Below are positions 48,027 through 57,718 of a DNA stretch of 64,000 nt, piece by piece. Under the pieces are notes generated by a model that did no database searches, had not been told where the DNA came from, and saw nothing but the letters and a program-made list of their open reading frames with translations. This stretch comes from Kumtagia ephedrae. Lineage in GTDB: Bacteria; Pseudomonadota; Alphaproteobacteria; Rhizobiales; Rhizobiaceae. The translations under genes were made by a program, and so were the position numbers. Location of the stretch: NCBI RefSeq assembly GCF_003012745.1, contig NZ_PXYK01000021.1, forward strand, positions 61,281 to 125,280, written 5' to 3'. Every line of letters begins with the position of its first letter. The first letter of the stretch is position 1.

Positions 48027-48286
48027 GGCTCTTCCGCGTTTTTCGTGTCGCGGCACATAAGCGCCTCACCCGGCTATGTCGAGGGGCAGTCGCTTCGGCC
48101 GCTTCGGGCTGCGCCTCTTGCAAGGCGCCGCCGCCGCGCCGGTACTCGTCCAGGCAGGCGGCAAACCGGCAGCTCGGCTGCTCCCGGAACCGTGACGGCA
48201 CGAAACTCCCCGACCGTTCGCGGCGGGGTTGCCTTGCGGGCGCGGACGCGTCATTCAGGGCAGCCAACGACACGAGGGAAATTGCC

Positions 48287-49480
48287 TTGACGGATCGCCA
48301 AGCCCGCCCAGTCTCGATTTTCCGCGAATTCCTCGACAGCGAGGCGTCGGGCGGCATCATCCTGATGGGCGCGGCGGTGCTGGCGCTGATCGTCGCCAAC
48401 TCGCCGCTGTCGGACGCCTATTTCGGCGCGCTCAAGACCTATCTCGGTCCGCTCAATGTCGAGCACTGGATCAATGACGGGTTGATGGCCGCGTTCTTCC
48501 TGCTGGTCGGGCTGGAGATCAAGCGCGAGATGCTCGACGGCCAGCTCTCCACCTGGCCACGCCGCGCTTTGCCAGGCATCGCGGCTGTCGGCGGCATGGT
48601 GGTGCCGGCGCTGATCTATGTGGCGATCAATTCCGACAACCCGCAGGCGCTGCCCGGCTGGGCGATCCCGACCGCCACCGACATCGCCTTCGCGCTCGGC
48701 GTGCTGTCGCTGCTCGGCAACCGCGTTCCCGCCTCGCTGAAGGTTTTTCTCACCGCGCTCGCCATCATCGACGATCTCGGCGCGGTGATCATCATCGCGC
48801 TGTTCTATACCAGCGGCCTGGCGCTGCCTTACCTCGCCGGGGCCGCCGCCGTGCTGGCCCTGCTGATCGTGCTCAACCGCATGGGCGTGCTCAACCTGAT
48901 CCCCTATGTCGTGCTGGGCGTCGCGCTGTGGGTGTTGGTGCTGAAGTCCGGCGTGCATGCAACGCTGGCCGGTGTGGCGCTGGCGCTGACCGTCCCGCTG
49001 CGCACCTCGCCCGGCATCGCGCGCGATCTGGAGCACTCGCCCCTGCACCGCATGGAGCACGCGCTGCACAAGGTCGTGCCTTTCGTGGTCATCCCGATCT
49101 TCGGCTTCGCCAATGCCGGCGTGTCGTTTGCCGGCATGAGCCTCGCCTCGCTGGCAGAGCCGCTGACGCTGGGCGTCGTCGCCGGCCTGGTCGTCGGCAA
49201 GCTGGTCGGCGTGCTCGCCACCTCGGCCATCGCGATCAGGCTCGGTCTCGCCGACCTACCGATGCGGGCCGGCTGGTCGCATATGACCGGCGTGGCCCTT
49301 TTGTGCGGCATCGGCTTCACCATGAGCCTGTTCATCGGCCTGCTCGCCTTCGCCTACGACCCCGCCATGCAGCAGGCGGTGAAGCTCGGCATCCTCGCCG
49401 GCTCGCTGCTCGCCGCGCTGCTCGGCACGGCGGTGCTGCTGATGTCCCCCCGGCCGACCGTCGAGGACGACGACGAGTGA
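48287..49480 (+). CDS. nhaA: Na+/H+ antiporter NhaA
   Basis: Electrogenic sodium/proton antiporter, 397 residues with about 12 helices. Essential aspartates are in [19 protein letters not shown] near 130 and the Asp pair of [16 protein letters not shown] near 162-163. The N-terminus [20 protein letters not shown] is family-typical. The TTG start at 48287 has GAGGGA 8-13 bases upstream. It contributes to sodium and alkaline-pH tolerance. It lies between divergent fmt and co-directional hemE (61 bases apart). Confidence 0.92.
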   Translation: MTDRQARPVSIFREFLDSEASGGIILMGAAVLALIVANSPLSDAYFGALKTYLGPLNVEHWINDGLMAAFFLLVGLEIKREMLDGQLSTWPRRALPGIAAVGGMVVPALIYVAINSDNPQALPGWAIPTATDIAFALGVLSLLGNRVPASLKVFLTALAIIDDLGAVIIIALFYTSGLALPYLAGAAAVLALLIVLNRMGVLNLIPYVVLGVALWVLVLKSGVHATLAGVALALTVPLRTSPGIARDLEHSPLHRMEHALHKVVPFVVIPIFGFANAGVSFAGMSLASLAEPLTLGVVAGLVVGKLVGVLATSAIAIRLGLADLPMRAGWSHMTGVALLCGIGFTMSLFIGLLAFAYDPAMQQAVKLGILAGSLLAALLGTAVLLMSPRPTVEDDDE

Positions 49481-49541
49481 TTGCCCATCCGGCGCCGGCG
49501 TGACATAGGTCCGGCCGGCCCGACGCAAGCAGGACGAACAA

Positions 49542-50597
49542 TTGCCCGACAACGAGACCGGCCGGCCCGCGCCGGAGCGCAGGATGATGAAGGTGCTCGG
49601 CGGCGAGGCGGCCTCGCCGCCGCCGATCTGGATGATGCGTCAGGCCGGCCGCTACCTTCCCGAATACCGCGAGGCGCGCCAGCGGGCCGGCTCCTTCCTC
49701 GACCTCTGCTACAATCCGGATTTCGCCGTCGAGGTGACGCTGCAGCCGATCCGCCGTTTCGGCTTCGATGCCTCGATCCTGTTCTCCGACATACTGGTGG
49801 TGCCGCACGCGCTCGGCCGCGACTTGAGCTTCGTCGAGGGCGAGGGGCCGCGTCTCGTTCCGATCGAGACGGCCGAGATCGCCCGGCTCGGCGAGGGCGG
49901 CGATTTCCACGCCAGGTTGGCACCTGTCTACGAGACGGTTTCCCGCCTGCGCCGCGAGCTTCCCGCGGAGACGACGCTGATCGGCTTCTGCGGCGCGCCG
50001 TGGACGGTGGCGACCTACATGATCGCCGGCCGCGGCACGCCCGACCAGGCGCCGGCGCGGCTGCTCGGCTTCCGCGAGCCCGAAGCCATGGCGCGGCTGC
50101 TCGGCAGGCTGGCCGAGGTCTCGGCCGAGTATCTGATCCGCCAGATCGACGCCGGCGCCGATGTCGTGCAGATTTTCGACTCCTGGGCGGGCGTGCTGGA
50201 CGAGGCAAGCTTTCAGGCCTGGTGCGTAGAGCCGGTCGCGGAGATCGTCCGGCGGGTGCGCGAAAAACATCCGGCGACGCCGATCATCGGTTTTCCGCGC
50301 GGCGCTGGCGCGCTCTATGCCGGCTATCGCGAAAAGACCGGCGTCACCGCGCTCGGCCTCGACTGGTCGGTGCCGCTCACCCAGGCCCGCGCCCTGCAGG
50401 CCGGCGGCGCCGTGCAGGGCAATCTCGACCCGCTGCGGCTGGTCGCCGGCGGCCGCGCGCTGGACGAAGGCGTGGACGCGATCCTCGAAGCCCTCGGCGG
50501 CGCTCCGCTGATCTTCAATCTCGGCCACGGCATCACGCCGGAGACGCCCATCGCCCATGTGGAGCGCATGGTGAAGCGGGTGCGGGAGCGGGGGTGA
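49542..50597 (+). CDS. hemE: Uroporphyrinogen decarboxylase
   Basis: Decarboxylates uroporphyrinogen III to coproporphyrinogen III in haem synthesis; 351 residues. The active-site arginine motif [17 protein letters not shown] is near 27-44, the catalytic Asp in [14 protein letters not shown] near 85, and the [13 protein letters not shown] segment near 150. The start was set at TTG 49542 (AGGACG upstream) because it gives the usual N-terminal length; ATG 49584 is an alternative. No other haem gene is adjacent. Confidence 0.93.
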   Translation: MPDNETGRPAPERRMMKVLGGEAASPPPIWMMRQAGRYLPEYREARQRAGSFLDLCYNPDFAVEVTLQPIRRFGFDASILFSDILVVPHALGRDLSFVEGEGPRLVPIETAEIARLGEGGDFHARLAPVYETVSRLRRELPAETTLIGFCGAPWTVATYMIAGRGTPDQAPARLLGFREPEAMARLLGRLAEVSAEYLIRQIDAGADVVQIFDSWAGVLDEASFQAWCVEPVAEIVRRVREKHPATPIIGFPRGAGALYAGYREKTGVTALGLDWSVPLTQARALQAGGAVQGNLDPLRLVAGGRALDEGVDAILEALGGAPLIFNLGHGITPETPIAHVERMVKRVRERG

Positions 50598-50728
50598 TCC
50601 CTTCTCCCCGCTCGCGGAGAGAGCAGAAGGTCCAATGCGGCACCACCCACTCATCGAGGCTCGCGCCGCCCCTCATCTGCCTTCCGGCATCTTCTCCTGG
50701 TAAACGGCAGGACTATCGCATGTGGAGT

Positions 50729-50905
50729 TACCCCCACCCCTAACCCCTCCCCACAAGGGGGAGGGGGACCGGCTGGCGTCTCCGCCGAGCACTAATCGTC
50801 AACGGTTATGCGTTGCGGCCGCAAAGTCCCCCTTGTGGGGAGGGGTTAGGGGTGGGGGTACACGGCCGGGCAGCAGTACCTGAAATCCCATATGCATTGC
50901 CCTGC
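50729..50905. repeat. Palindromic element (family A, copy 4), direct repeat of copy 5
   Basis: Arms of 34 bases, TACCCCCACCCCTAACCCCT... (50729-50762) and its perfect reverse complement (50827-50860), flank a 64-base centre. The element continues to 50905 with GGGCAGCAGTACCTGAAATC. This whole 177-base unit is almost the same as 54707-54895. It lies between hemE and the 3' end of rhaK and fills most of the 329-base gap. It could form a strong bidirectional hairpin. Confidence 0.9.
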
Positions 50906-50926
50906 GATAAACAGGGGAGAAGAGAG

Positions 50927-52297
50927 CTATTTCACGGCCGCCCGCCAGCGCTCCGCATAGGTCGACCACGCCGGTTCCGGAGCTATGACCGTGTCGCCTG
51001 TGGCCAGCCCCGACGGCGTCTCCCGCGCGCAGAGCAGCGCCGCGCCGATGCTGGTGCCGGTGCTGCCCTTCGAGACCACGACCGGGCGGCCGCTCGCCGT
51101 CGCCAGCATCCTCGCAAAGCAGCGGTTCTGACCGAAAGGTCCCTCGACGACCGTGTCGCCCTGCGCGCCGATCAGGTCGAGGCAGGTGGCGGTCATCATG
51201 GCGAGGTAGAAGGAGACGGCGGCGAAGCGTTCCCCGGGCTCCGTCGCCTCGGCCGGGAGCCATTCCGCCGTGCGGTGCTGGAACGGGCCGGAACCCTGGT
51301 CGGTCGACGGCGTGAGCAGCATCGGCGTGTCCAGCACCCTGGCGATGTCGGCCTCGTCCGGCGTGACCGGCTTGTCGCCGAGCAGCAGCGAGAACTCGCG
51401 CCCGCCCATGAAGCGGGCCGACGGCACCGGATCGCGAAAAGCGTTGACGTTGATCAGCGTGTCACGCGCCGGGTCGAGCACTTTCGTCTCGCCGCCCACC
51501 GCCATGACGATCACCCAGGTGCCGGTCGAGACCACAGTGAACGGCGCCGGCCGGGCGAGCAGGTGGGGGTAGAGCGAGGCGTTGGAATCGTGGATGCCGC
51601 AGAACACCGGCGTATCCTCGGGAAAGCCGATCCTCTCGGCGATCCCGGATCTGAGCATCCCCAGGCGGTCGCCGGCCTTGCGCACCGGCGCCATCAGCTT
51701 CCGCCAGCCGAGCCGGTCGACCATGCTGGAGAAGTCGCGCCTGTGCGGGTCCCACAGGTCGGTATGCGCGCCGAGCGACGTCGCCTCGTTGGCGGCGACC
51801 CCGCACAGCCGGAAGGCCCAGTATTGCGGATACATCAGGATGGTCGAGACGCGGGCGAAGGCATCCGGGAAGGCACGGCTCTGCCAGAAGAACTGCGCGC
51901 CGACATTGAGGCCGCCCGGCAGGCGCGGCGAGCCGGCCTCGGCGAAGGCGGGGCGCAGCGCATCATATTCCGCGGCTACCGTTTCGGGACCGGAATATTC
52001 GTAGTCGAGCATCGGCAAGGCGAGCGTGCCGTCGGCGGCGAGCAAAATGCCGGAGCCGCCATGCGCGGTGACGACGATGGCGTCCGGCATTGCCAGATGG
52101 CGCGCTCGCGTCAGGCCGTCGAGGATGAAGGACCAAAGCCTTTCCGTGTCGAAATGCGGATAGGGGCCGGATTCGACCACGCCGTTCGCGGTGCGGGCGA
52201 CCACCGTCTCCCCGAGCGAGGCCAGGTCGACCAGCGCCACCTTGGCGTTGCTCTTGCCGATGTCGACGACGGCGACGGTTCGCACGGTTTCCGGCAT
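50927..52297 (-). CDS. rhaK: L-rhamnulose kinase (FGGY family)
   Basis: Phosphorylates L-rhamnulose to rhamnulose-1-phosphate; 456 residues. It begins with the FGGY phosphate-1 motif TVAVVDIGKSNAKVALVDL, has the substrate/catalytic region GIHDSNASLYPHLLARPAPF near 245 (general-base Asp) and STGTWVIVMAVGG near 270, then the ADP-site stretch GPFGQNRCFARMLATASG near 395. It begins five bases after the rhaU stop and ends the rhaSTPQUK operon. In Rhizobium leguminosarum RhaK is also needed for rhamnose uptake by its ABC transporter. Confidence 0.9.
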   Translation of the reverse strand: MPETVRTVAVVDIGKSNAKVALVDLASLGETVVARTANGVVESGPYPHFDTERLWSFILDGLTRARHLAMPDAIVVTAHGGSGILLAADGTLALPMLDYEYSGPETVAAEYDALRPAFAEAGSPRLPGGLNVGAQFFWQSRAFPDAFARVSTILMYPQYWAFRLCGVAANEATSLGAHTDLWDPHRRDFSSMVDRLGWRKLMAPVRKAGDRLGMLRSGIAERIGFPEDTPVFCGIHDSNASLYPHLLARPAPFTVVSTGTWVIVMAVGGETKVLDPARDTLINVNAFRDPVPSARFMGGREFSLLLGDKPVTPDEADIARVLDTPMLLTPSTDQGSGPFQHRTAEWLPAEATEPGERFAAVSFYLAMMTATCLDLIGAQGDTVVEGPFGQNRCFARMLATASGRPVVVSKGSTGTSIGAALLCARETPSGLATGDTVIAPEPAWSTYAERWRAAVK

Positions 52298-52302
52298 GCC
52301 GC

Positions 52303-52617
52303 TCACTCCATCCGAAAAACCGTCTCGAGCGGCACGGCGACCGGCTCGTTGTCGGCCCTGGTCTCCATGATGTCGGCCATGTGCGCCCACCAGCGCTGCA
52401 TCACCGGATGGTTCGGCAGCTCGGCCATGGCGTGGTCGTCGCGGCGCCAGAGCACGCCGAACAGAAGATTGTGCTCCTCGTCGAGATGGATGGAATAGTC
52501 GGAGACGCCGGCTTGGCGCAGCAGCGCCACCAGCTCCGGCCAGATCGCGTCGTGGCGCCTGATGTATTCGGCTTTCATGCCGGGATTGAGCCGCATGCGG
52601 AAGGCGTATTTCTCCAT
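52303..52617 (-). CDS. rhaU: L-rhamnose mutarotase
   Basis: Interconverts alpha- and beta-anomers of L-rhamnose; 104 residues, the full family length. Conserved residues are visible: [20 protein letters not shown] at the N-terminus, the active-site His in [10 protein letters not shown] near 22, [16 protein letters not shown] near 42-57 and the [11 protein letters not shown] segment near 77. It lies four bases after rhaQ and five before rhaK. Confidence 0.93.
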   Translation of the reverse strand: MEKYAFRMRLNPGMKAEYIRRHDAIWPELVALLRQAGVSDYSIHLDEEHNLLFGVLWRRDDHAMAELPNHPVMQRWWAHMADIMETRADNEPVAVPLETVFRME

Positions 52618-52621
52618 CGCG

Positions 52622-53671
52622 TCACCTGCCGGTCCGGAAGCCGAGCTTGTCGACGATGCGCGGGATGGCGATCACCGCGATCAGCAGCAGGCCGATATAG
52701 ACGCTGACGACCTGGCCGGGGATGTTGTTGAGCGACATGCCGAAGGTGACGAGGCCGAGCACGAAGACGGCGAGCACCACGCCGACGATCGAGCCGACGC
52801 CGCCGGCGATCGACACGCCGCCGAGGATCACCATGGTGACGATGTCGAGCTCCCAGCCGATGGCGATGTTGGAGCGCATGGAGCCGAGACGCGCCGTCAG
52901 CAGCGCCGCCGCAAGGCCGGAGAGCATGCCGGAGACGACAAAGAGCAGAAAGGTCAGCCGGTCGACCGGAATGCCGGAGAAGCGCGCGGCGACCGGGTTC
53001 GAACCGATGGCGAACAGCTTCCGCCCCATCGCGGTCTTGTGCAGCACGATGCCGAAGAGCACCGCCAGTATCAGGAAAACCAGGAAGGACAGCGGCAGCG
53101 GCGGCACGAACAGCCAGGGGATGCCGGTCTCCTTCATCTTGACGAAGTAGCTCTGGCCGAGTTCGAGGAACTCCGGCGGATATTTGGTCTTGGCCTGGTC
53201 GCCGAGGATGACCTGGGTGAGGCCGCGGAACAGCGACATGGTGCCGATGGTGACGACGATCGACGGCAGCGCGAACCAGGTGACCAGCACGCCGTTGAAG
53301 ACGCCGCACAGCAGCCCGATGCCGATGCCGGTGGCGAACAGCGCCGCCGGCCCGAAACCGGCCTCGGCGGCGTAACCGATGCCCATGGCGGCGAGCGCCA
53401 CGATCGCCGCCACCGACAGGTCGATCTGGCGCACCAGGATCAGCAGCGCCATGGCCAGCGCGATGATCGCCTTCTCCGAAAAATTGAAGGTGGCGTCGGC
53501 GAGGTTGAAGACGTCGAGGAAATAGGGCGAGACGATGGTGTTGACCACGATGGTCAGCGCCAGGAGGATGACGAGGATCACCTCCCAGCGCAGCAGCACG
53601 TCGCGCAGGCGCCGAGGTGCTGCGTCGAGCACCGTGTAGCGGCTTTCGGGCTGTTGCATCGGCGCGTTCAT
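52622..53671 (-). CDS. rhaQ: L-rhamnose ABC transporter permease RhaQ
   Basis: RbsC-type permease of 349 residues with about ten helices. N-terminal cytoplasmic stretch [16 protein letters not shown], first helix near 30-50 ([19 protein letters not shown]), [15 protein letters not shown] near 85, the cytoplasmic loop [19 protein letters not shown] near 215 typical for sugar permeases of this class, and [19 protein letters not shown] near 285. Its ATG overlaps the rhaP stop by four bases. It forms a heterodimeric channel with RhaP. Confidence 0.9.
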   Translation of the reverse strand: MNAPMQQPESRYTVLDAAPRRLRDVLLRWEVILVILLALTIVVNTIVSPYFLDVFNLADATFNFSEKAIIALAMALLILVRQIDLSVAAIVALAAMGIGYAAEAGFGPAALFATGIGIGLLCGVFNGVLVTWFALPSIVVTIGTMSLFRGLTQVILGDQAKTKYPPEFLELGQSYFVKMKETGIPWLFVPPLPLSFLVFLILAVLFGIVLHKTAMGRKLFAIGSNPVAARFSGIPVDRLTFLLFVVSGMLSGLAAALLTARLGSMRSNIAIGWELDIVTMVILGGVSIAGGVGSIVGVVLAVFVLGLVTFGMSLNNIPGQVVSVYIGLLLIAVIAIPRIVDKLGFRTGR

Positions 53672-54660
53672 GCCTTCACCCGTCCGATGCGCCGGGCCTC
53701 CGGCAGGATGAGCTTGTCGGGCCGCCGCTCCGCCCGCGCGTTGATGACGACGGCGGCGAGGATGACGGCGCCGGAGATCGCCATCTGCCAGAAGGGCGAG
53801 ATCTGCAGCACCGGCAGCGCGGTCATGACGATACCGAGGAACAGCGCGCCGAGCAGCGTGCCGGCGACCGAGCCGACGCCGCCACCGATCGACACGCCGC
53901 CGATGACGCAGGCGGCGATGACGGTCAGCTCGTAGCCGTTGGCGATCTCGGAATAGGCGACGCCGTAGCGCGCCACCCAGAGATAGCCGCACAGCCCCGC
54001 CACCGCGCCGGAGATCGAATAGGCGAGCAACTCCTGCTTGCGCTGGTCGATGCCGCAATAGCGCGCCGCCACGGGGTTGCCGCCGACCGCATAGAGGCCG
54101 CGTCCGGCGCGGCTGAGATTGAGGAAGATGTAGAACAGGATGGAGACGGCCACGGCGATCCACACCGGCGTCGTCAGGCCGAGCAGCATCTGCTTGGGAA
54201 AAGCCTGGAAGCTGACGCCCATCTCCGAGGCATTCACCTGGTCGCCGCCGGCGATGATGATGATCATGCCGCGGAAGACGGCGAGCGTGCCGAGCGTCAT
54301 GACGATCGGCGGGATGCCGAGAAAGGCGATCAGCGATCCGTTGATCATGCCGAGCACGAGACCCGTGGCGACGCCGGTCAGGATCATCAGCAGCAGCGGC
54401 GTGTCGGGATAATATTGGCTGACCAGCGCCGCCATCATGCCGGACAGCGCCAGGTTGGCGGCGACCGACAGGTCGATGCCGCGCGTCAGGATCACCACCA
54501 TCTGCGCCAGCGCCATCATGAACAGCACCGACGTCTCGGTGAGCAGGTCGCCGATGTTGTCCCAGGCCAGGAACACCGGCTGGTAGGCGCCGATCGCGGC
54601 GACGCCGACGACCAGGATCAGCGCGAGGGCGAGCTCGCGGAAGTTCAGAAGCTTGGTCAT
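53668..54660 (-). CDS. rhaP: L-rhamnose ABC transporter permease RhaP
   Basis: RbsC-type permease, 330 residues, paralogous to RhaQ. Features are the first helix near 8-28 (LALALILVVGVAAIGAY), RGIDLSVAANLALSGMMA near 62, GRGLYAVGGNPVAARYCGID near 190 and GGVSIGGGVGSVAGTLLGAL near 258. It is separated from the upstream rhaT by 304 bases holding a palindromic element, unlike the tight spacing of the rest of the operon, so its expression may depend on read-through. Confidence 0.9.
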   Translation of the reverse strand: MTKLLNFRELALALILVVGVAAIGAYQPVFLAWDNIGDLLTETSVLFMMALAQMVVILTRGIDLSVAANLALSGMMAALVSQYYPDTPLLLMILTGVATGLVLGMINGSLIAFLGIPPIVMTLGTLAVFRGMIIIIAGGDQVNASEMGVSFQAFPKQMLLGLTTPVWIAVAVSILFYIFLNLSRAGRGLYAVGGNPVAARYCGIDQRKQELLAYSISGAVAGLCGYLWVARYGVAYSEIANGYELTVIAACVIGGVSIGGGVGSVAGTLLGALFLGIVMTALPVLQISPFWQMAISGAVILAAVVINARAERRPDKLILPEARRIGRVKA

Positions 54661-54706
54661 GACGCGGTGCCCTGCATCGATGTCCCGGCAGGGCGCAGCG
54701 GCAGCA

Positions 54707-54895
54707 TACCCCCACCCCTAACCCCTCCCCACAAGGGGGAGGGGGACCGGCTGGCGTCTCCGCCGAGCACCAATCGTCGACGGCTTTGTGTTGCATAGCG
54801 GCCGCAAAGTCCCCCTCCCCCTTGTGGGGAGGGGCTAGGGGTGGGGGTACAGGGCCGAGCAGCAGTTCCTGAAATCCCATATGCGATTGCCCTGC
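54707..54895. repeat. Palindromic element (family A, copy 5) inside the rha operon, direct repeat of copy 4
   Basis: Inverted arms of about 40 bases (54707-54746 and 54810-54849, TACCCCCACCCCTAACCCCT on the left) flank a 63-base centre; conserved flank runs to 54895 (GAGCAGCAGTTCCTGAAATC). It is nearly identical to 50729-50905 in the same orientation, differing by small indels and some substitutions. It occupies the rhaT-rhaP gap, so the rha transcript must pass through it. Confidence 0.9.
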
Positions 54896-54964
54896 CCTTG
54901 AATGGAGGGGCAAGGGGCGGGGGCGCTATCAAGCAACACGGCTCGTTTCTGACCGTCATCACCT

Positions 54965-56467
54965 TCACGCGGCCTCCCTGGCGGCGCCGGTGGCCGCGCC
55001 GACGATCTGCTCGGCACTCCAGGCGCCGCGCTTGAATTCGTCGACGATGTGGCCCTCCTTCATGACGATGATGCGGTCGGCGAGACCCATGACCTCCGGC
55101 AGCTCCGAACTGATCAGCACGACCGCAAGGCCATCCTGCGCCAATTCGCCGATGAAGTCGTGGACGGCCGCCTTGGAGCCGACGTCGATACCCTTGGTCG
55201 GCTCGTCCAGCACGATCACCTTCGGCCGGGTCGCCAGCCATTTGGCGATCACCACCTTCTGCTGGTTGCCGCCGGAAAGCTCGCCGAGCTGCTGTTCCCA
55301 ACTCGCCGCCTTGATCGCCAGCCGCCGGCCGAGCGACCGCGTCGCCTCCTGCTCGGCGGCGCGCGACAGGAACAGGCCGCGCACATATTTCGACAGGTTG
55401 GCGAGCGTCACGTTCTCGCGGATGCCGAGCGACAGGATGGCGCCCTGGTCTTGCCGGTCCTCCGGCACGTAGGAGATGCCGGCGGCGATCGCGTCGGATG
55501 GCGACCGAACGGCGAGCGGCCTGCCGTTCAGGGTGACCGTGCCACGCGTCACCGGCGTGATGCCGAACAGGCCTTGCATGGCCTCTGTCCGGCCCGCTCC
55601 GACAAGACCGTAAAGGCCAAGAATCTCGCCCTTTCGCAGGTCGAAGGAGATGTCGGCATATTCGGTGGCGTTCGACAGGCCCTTTACGGAAAGCACCACC
55701 TCGCCGATCGGCACGTCGCGCTTGGGAAACACCTGGTCGACCGGACGCCCGACCATCATGCGCACCAGCTGCGCCTCGGTGACGGAAGAAATCGGCCCCT
55801 CGCCCACTTTCTCGCCGTCGCGCAGGCAGACGAAATCGTCGGCGATGCGGAATATCTCGTCGAACTTGTGGCTGATGAAGACGATAGCGCGGCCTTCGGC
55901 CTTGAGCTGTGCGACGATGCGGAAAAGATCGTCGATCTCGTTGGCCGAGAGCGCGGCGGTCGGCTCGTCCATGATGACGACCCGCGCCTCATGCGACAGG
56001 GCGCGGGCGATCTCGACCAGGTGCTTCTGCGCCACCGACAGCCGCTTCAGCTTGAACTCCGGCGGAATGGCGGCGTCGATGCGCTTCAGCAGCTCCGCCG
56101 ATTTCCTGCGCATCTCGGCCCAGTCGACGAGCCTCGTCGATCCCGTGGGCATGTGGCCCGTGAAGATGTTCTCGGCGACCGACAATTCGTCGAACATCAC
56201 CGTTTCCTGGTGGATGGCGGCGATGCCGGCCGCCCAGGCGTCGCGCGGCGACGAAAAATGCTTCTGCTCGCCGCCGACGCGAATTTCGCCGGCGTCCGGA
56301 CGGTAGATGCCGGTGAGAATCTTGACGATGGTGGATTTTCCCGCGCCGTTCTCGCCGATCAGCGCGGTGACGCGGCCGGGCTTCAGCGACAGGCCGATGT
56401 CGTGCAGGGCCCGGACGCCGGGAAAGCTCTTCGAGACGCCGGTGAGGGTGAGGATGGGATCTGACAC
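54965..56467 (-). CDS. rhaT: L-rhamnose ABC transporter ATP-binding protein RhaT
   Basis: Tandem-domain sugar ATPase of 500 residues. Domain 1 has Walker A GENGAGKSTIVKIL near 37, signature LSVAQKHLVEIARAL near 140 and Walker B VVIMDEPTAALS near 160. Domain 2 has the degenerate Walker A GLVGAGRTEAMQGLFG near 290 typical for RbsA-like proteins, signature LSGGNQQKVVIAKWL near 400 and VIVLDEPTKGIDVGS near 420. It powers RhaPQ. Not to be confused with the unrelated RhaT proton symporter of enterobacteria. Confidence 0.92.
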   Translation of the reverse strand: MSDPILTLTGVSKSFPGVRALHDIGLSLKPGRVTALIGENGAGKSTIVKILTGIYRPDAGEIRVGGEQKHFSSPRDAWAAGIAAIHQETVMFDELSVAENIFTGHMPTGSTRLVDWAEMRRKSAELLKRIDAAIPPEFKLKRLSVAQKHLVEIARALSHEARVVIMDEPTAALSANEIDDLFRIVAQLKAEGRAIVFISHKFDEIFRIADDFVCLRDGEKVGEGPISSVTEAQLVRMMVGRPVDQVFPKRDVPIGEVVLSVKGLSNATEYADISFDLRKGEILGLYGLVGAGRTEAMQGLFGITPVTRGTVTLNGRPLAVRSPSDAIAAGISYVPEDRQDQGAILSLGIRENVTLANLSKYVRGLFLSRAAEQEATRSLGRRLAIKAASWEQQLGELSGGNQQKVVIAKWLATRPKVIVLDEPTKGIDVGSKAAVHDFIGELAQDGLAVVLISSELPEVMGLADRIIVMKEGHIVDEFKRGAWSAEQIVGAATGAAREAA

Positions 56468-56481
56468 GACAGCGCTGACCT

Positions 56482-56619
56482 CTTACCCTCCCCCTTGTAG
56501 GGAGGGTCGGTGAGCAGGTGTCGCAAAGCGGCACCTGCGAGACGGGGTGGGGGTAAGGTCAGTGTGCGGATCGCACCCCCACCCCGCCCTTCGGGTGACC
56601 CTCCCTCAAGGAGGGTAAG
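56482..56619. repeat. Palindromic element (family A, copy 6) between rhaS and rhaT
   Basis: CTTACCCTCC (56482-56491) pairs with GGAGGGTAAG (56610-56619), and the inner parts GACGGGGTGGGGG and CCCCCACCCCGCC also pair. A smaller hairpin CAGGTGTCGCAAAGCGGCACCTG lies inside. It fills the gap between the rhaS stop (56630) and the rhaT start (56467). Confidence 0.85.
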
Positions 56620-56629
56620 AACCGGCCGA

Positions 56630-57649
56630 TCAGAATATCTTGGCGAATTCCTCGACATTGGTCTTGTTGAACTCGAACGGCTCGCCCATCACGGCCTCGC
56701 CGTCCTTGCCGACGGTGGTCTCGCCCTTCTTGCCCATGGAAAGCTTCGAGCCCTCGGCGGTATCCTTGCCGGCGAGGATGTCGGCCATGATCATGGTCGA
56801 GGAATAGCCGTATTCGACCGGGTTCCAGATGGCGAAGGTGTCGCAGGCGCCGGCAAGCACGTAATCCTTCATTTCCGAGGGCAGGCCCAGGCCGGTGATG
56901 AACACCTTTCCGGTGAGGCCGCCGTCGACGATGGCCTTGGCGCCCGAGCGGATGCCGATGGTGGTCGGCGAGATCACGCCCTTGAGGTTCGGATGCGCCT
57001 TCACCAGGCCCTGCATCTCGCGGTAGCTCTTGTCGTCCTGGTCGTCGCCGTAGACGGTCGCCACCAGCGGCATGTCCTTGTATTCCGGCTTCTTCCACTC
57101 CTCCTTCATGGCCTCGATCCAGGAATTCTGGTTGGTCATGGTGGACGCGGCGGAAAGAATGGCGACCTCGCCCTTGCCGCCCAGCGTCTTGGCGATCATC
57201 TGCACCTGCTTGGCGCCGATGAGCGGGGTGGACGACGCGGAGAGGTGAACGACGCGGCCGGCCGGCGCGATGGCCGAATCGAAGCTCATCACCTTGATGC
57301 CGCGCTCTGCCGCCTTCTTGCCGACGGGAACCAGCGCGTCGGCATCGTTGGCCGAGACGATGATGCCGTCCACCTTCTGCGCGATCTGCGCGTCGATCAC
57401 CGCGATCTGCTCTTCGGCCGTCGGCTTGGCGGACGCCGTGTAGATGATCTCGATGCCGCCGAGCTCGGCCGCGGCTTCCTTGGCGCCATTGGCGCAGGCG
57501 TCGAAATAGCTGTTGCCGAGGTTCTTGACGATCAGCGCGATACGCTTGTTGGCCTGCGCGCGCGCCGGCCGCGTGATGATCGCCGGCGCGGCGAGCACGA
57601 CGGCGGCTCCCGCGCCAAGCTGCAATATGGTACGACGTGTGGTCTTCAT
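56630..57649 (-). CDS. rhaS: L-rhamnose ABC transporter substrate-binding protein RhaS
   Basis: Periplasmic family 2 (ribose/xylose type) binding protein, 339 residues. The N-terminus MKTTRRTILQLGAGAAVVLA has a twin-arginine motif (TRRTIL), so export is probably by Tat, cleaved after ARA. The mature part begins KRIALIVKNLGNSYFDACAN, with the hinge and ligand segments QKVDGIIVSANDADALVPV and GEVAILSAASTMTNQNSWIE. The start at 57649 was preferred over one 16 codons upstream. First transport gene after rhaR; followed by a palindrome before rhaT. Confidence 0.92.
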   Translation of the reverse strand: MKTTRRTILQLGAGAAVVLAAPAIITRPARAQANKRIALIVKNLGNSYFDACANGAKEAAAELGGIEIIYTASAKPTAEEQIAVIDAQIAQKVDGIIVSANDADALVPVGKKAAERGIKVMSFDSAIAPAGRVVHLSASSTPLIGAKQVQMIAKTLGGKGEVAILSAASTMTNQNSWIEAMKEEWKKPEYKDMPLVATVYGDDQDDKSYREMQGLVKAHPNLKGVISPTTIGIRSGAKAIVDGGLTGKVFITGLGLPSEMKDYVLAGACDTFAIWNPVEYGYSSTMIMADILAGKDTAEGSKLSMGKKGETTVGKDGEAVMGEPFEFNKTNVEEFAKIF

Positions 57650-57718
57650 GGCAAATCTCCTCCCTGCCATCCCAGTTGTATCTTCGGACCGGCCCATGCC
57701 GGCCCAACCGTCCGCCGA

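Noticed and set aside
48066..48254. Short minus-strand frame upstream of fmt as a remnant of def
   Set aside because: It shows none of the deformylase motifs (GxGxAAxQ, EGCLS, HExDH) and is Arg/Pro-rich, like other chance frames.
23441..56619. Repeated palindromes as a CRISPR array or transposon ends
   Set aside because: Copies are kilobases apart without spacers of constant size, and no cas or transposase gene is present; they are dispersed intergenic elements.
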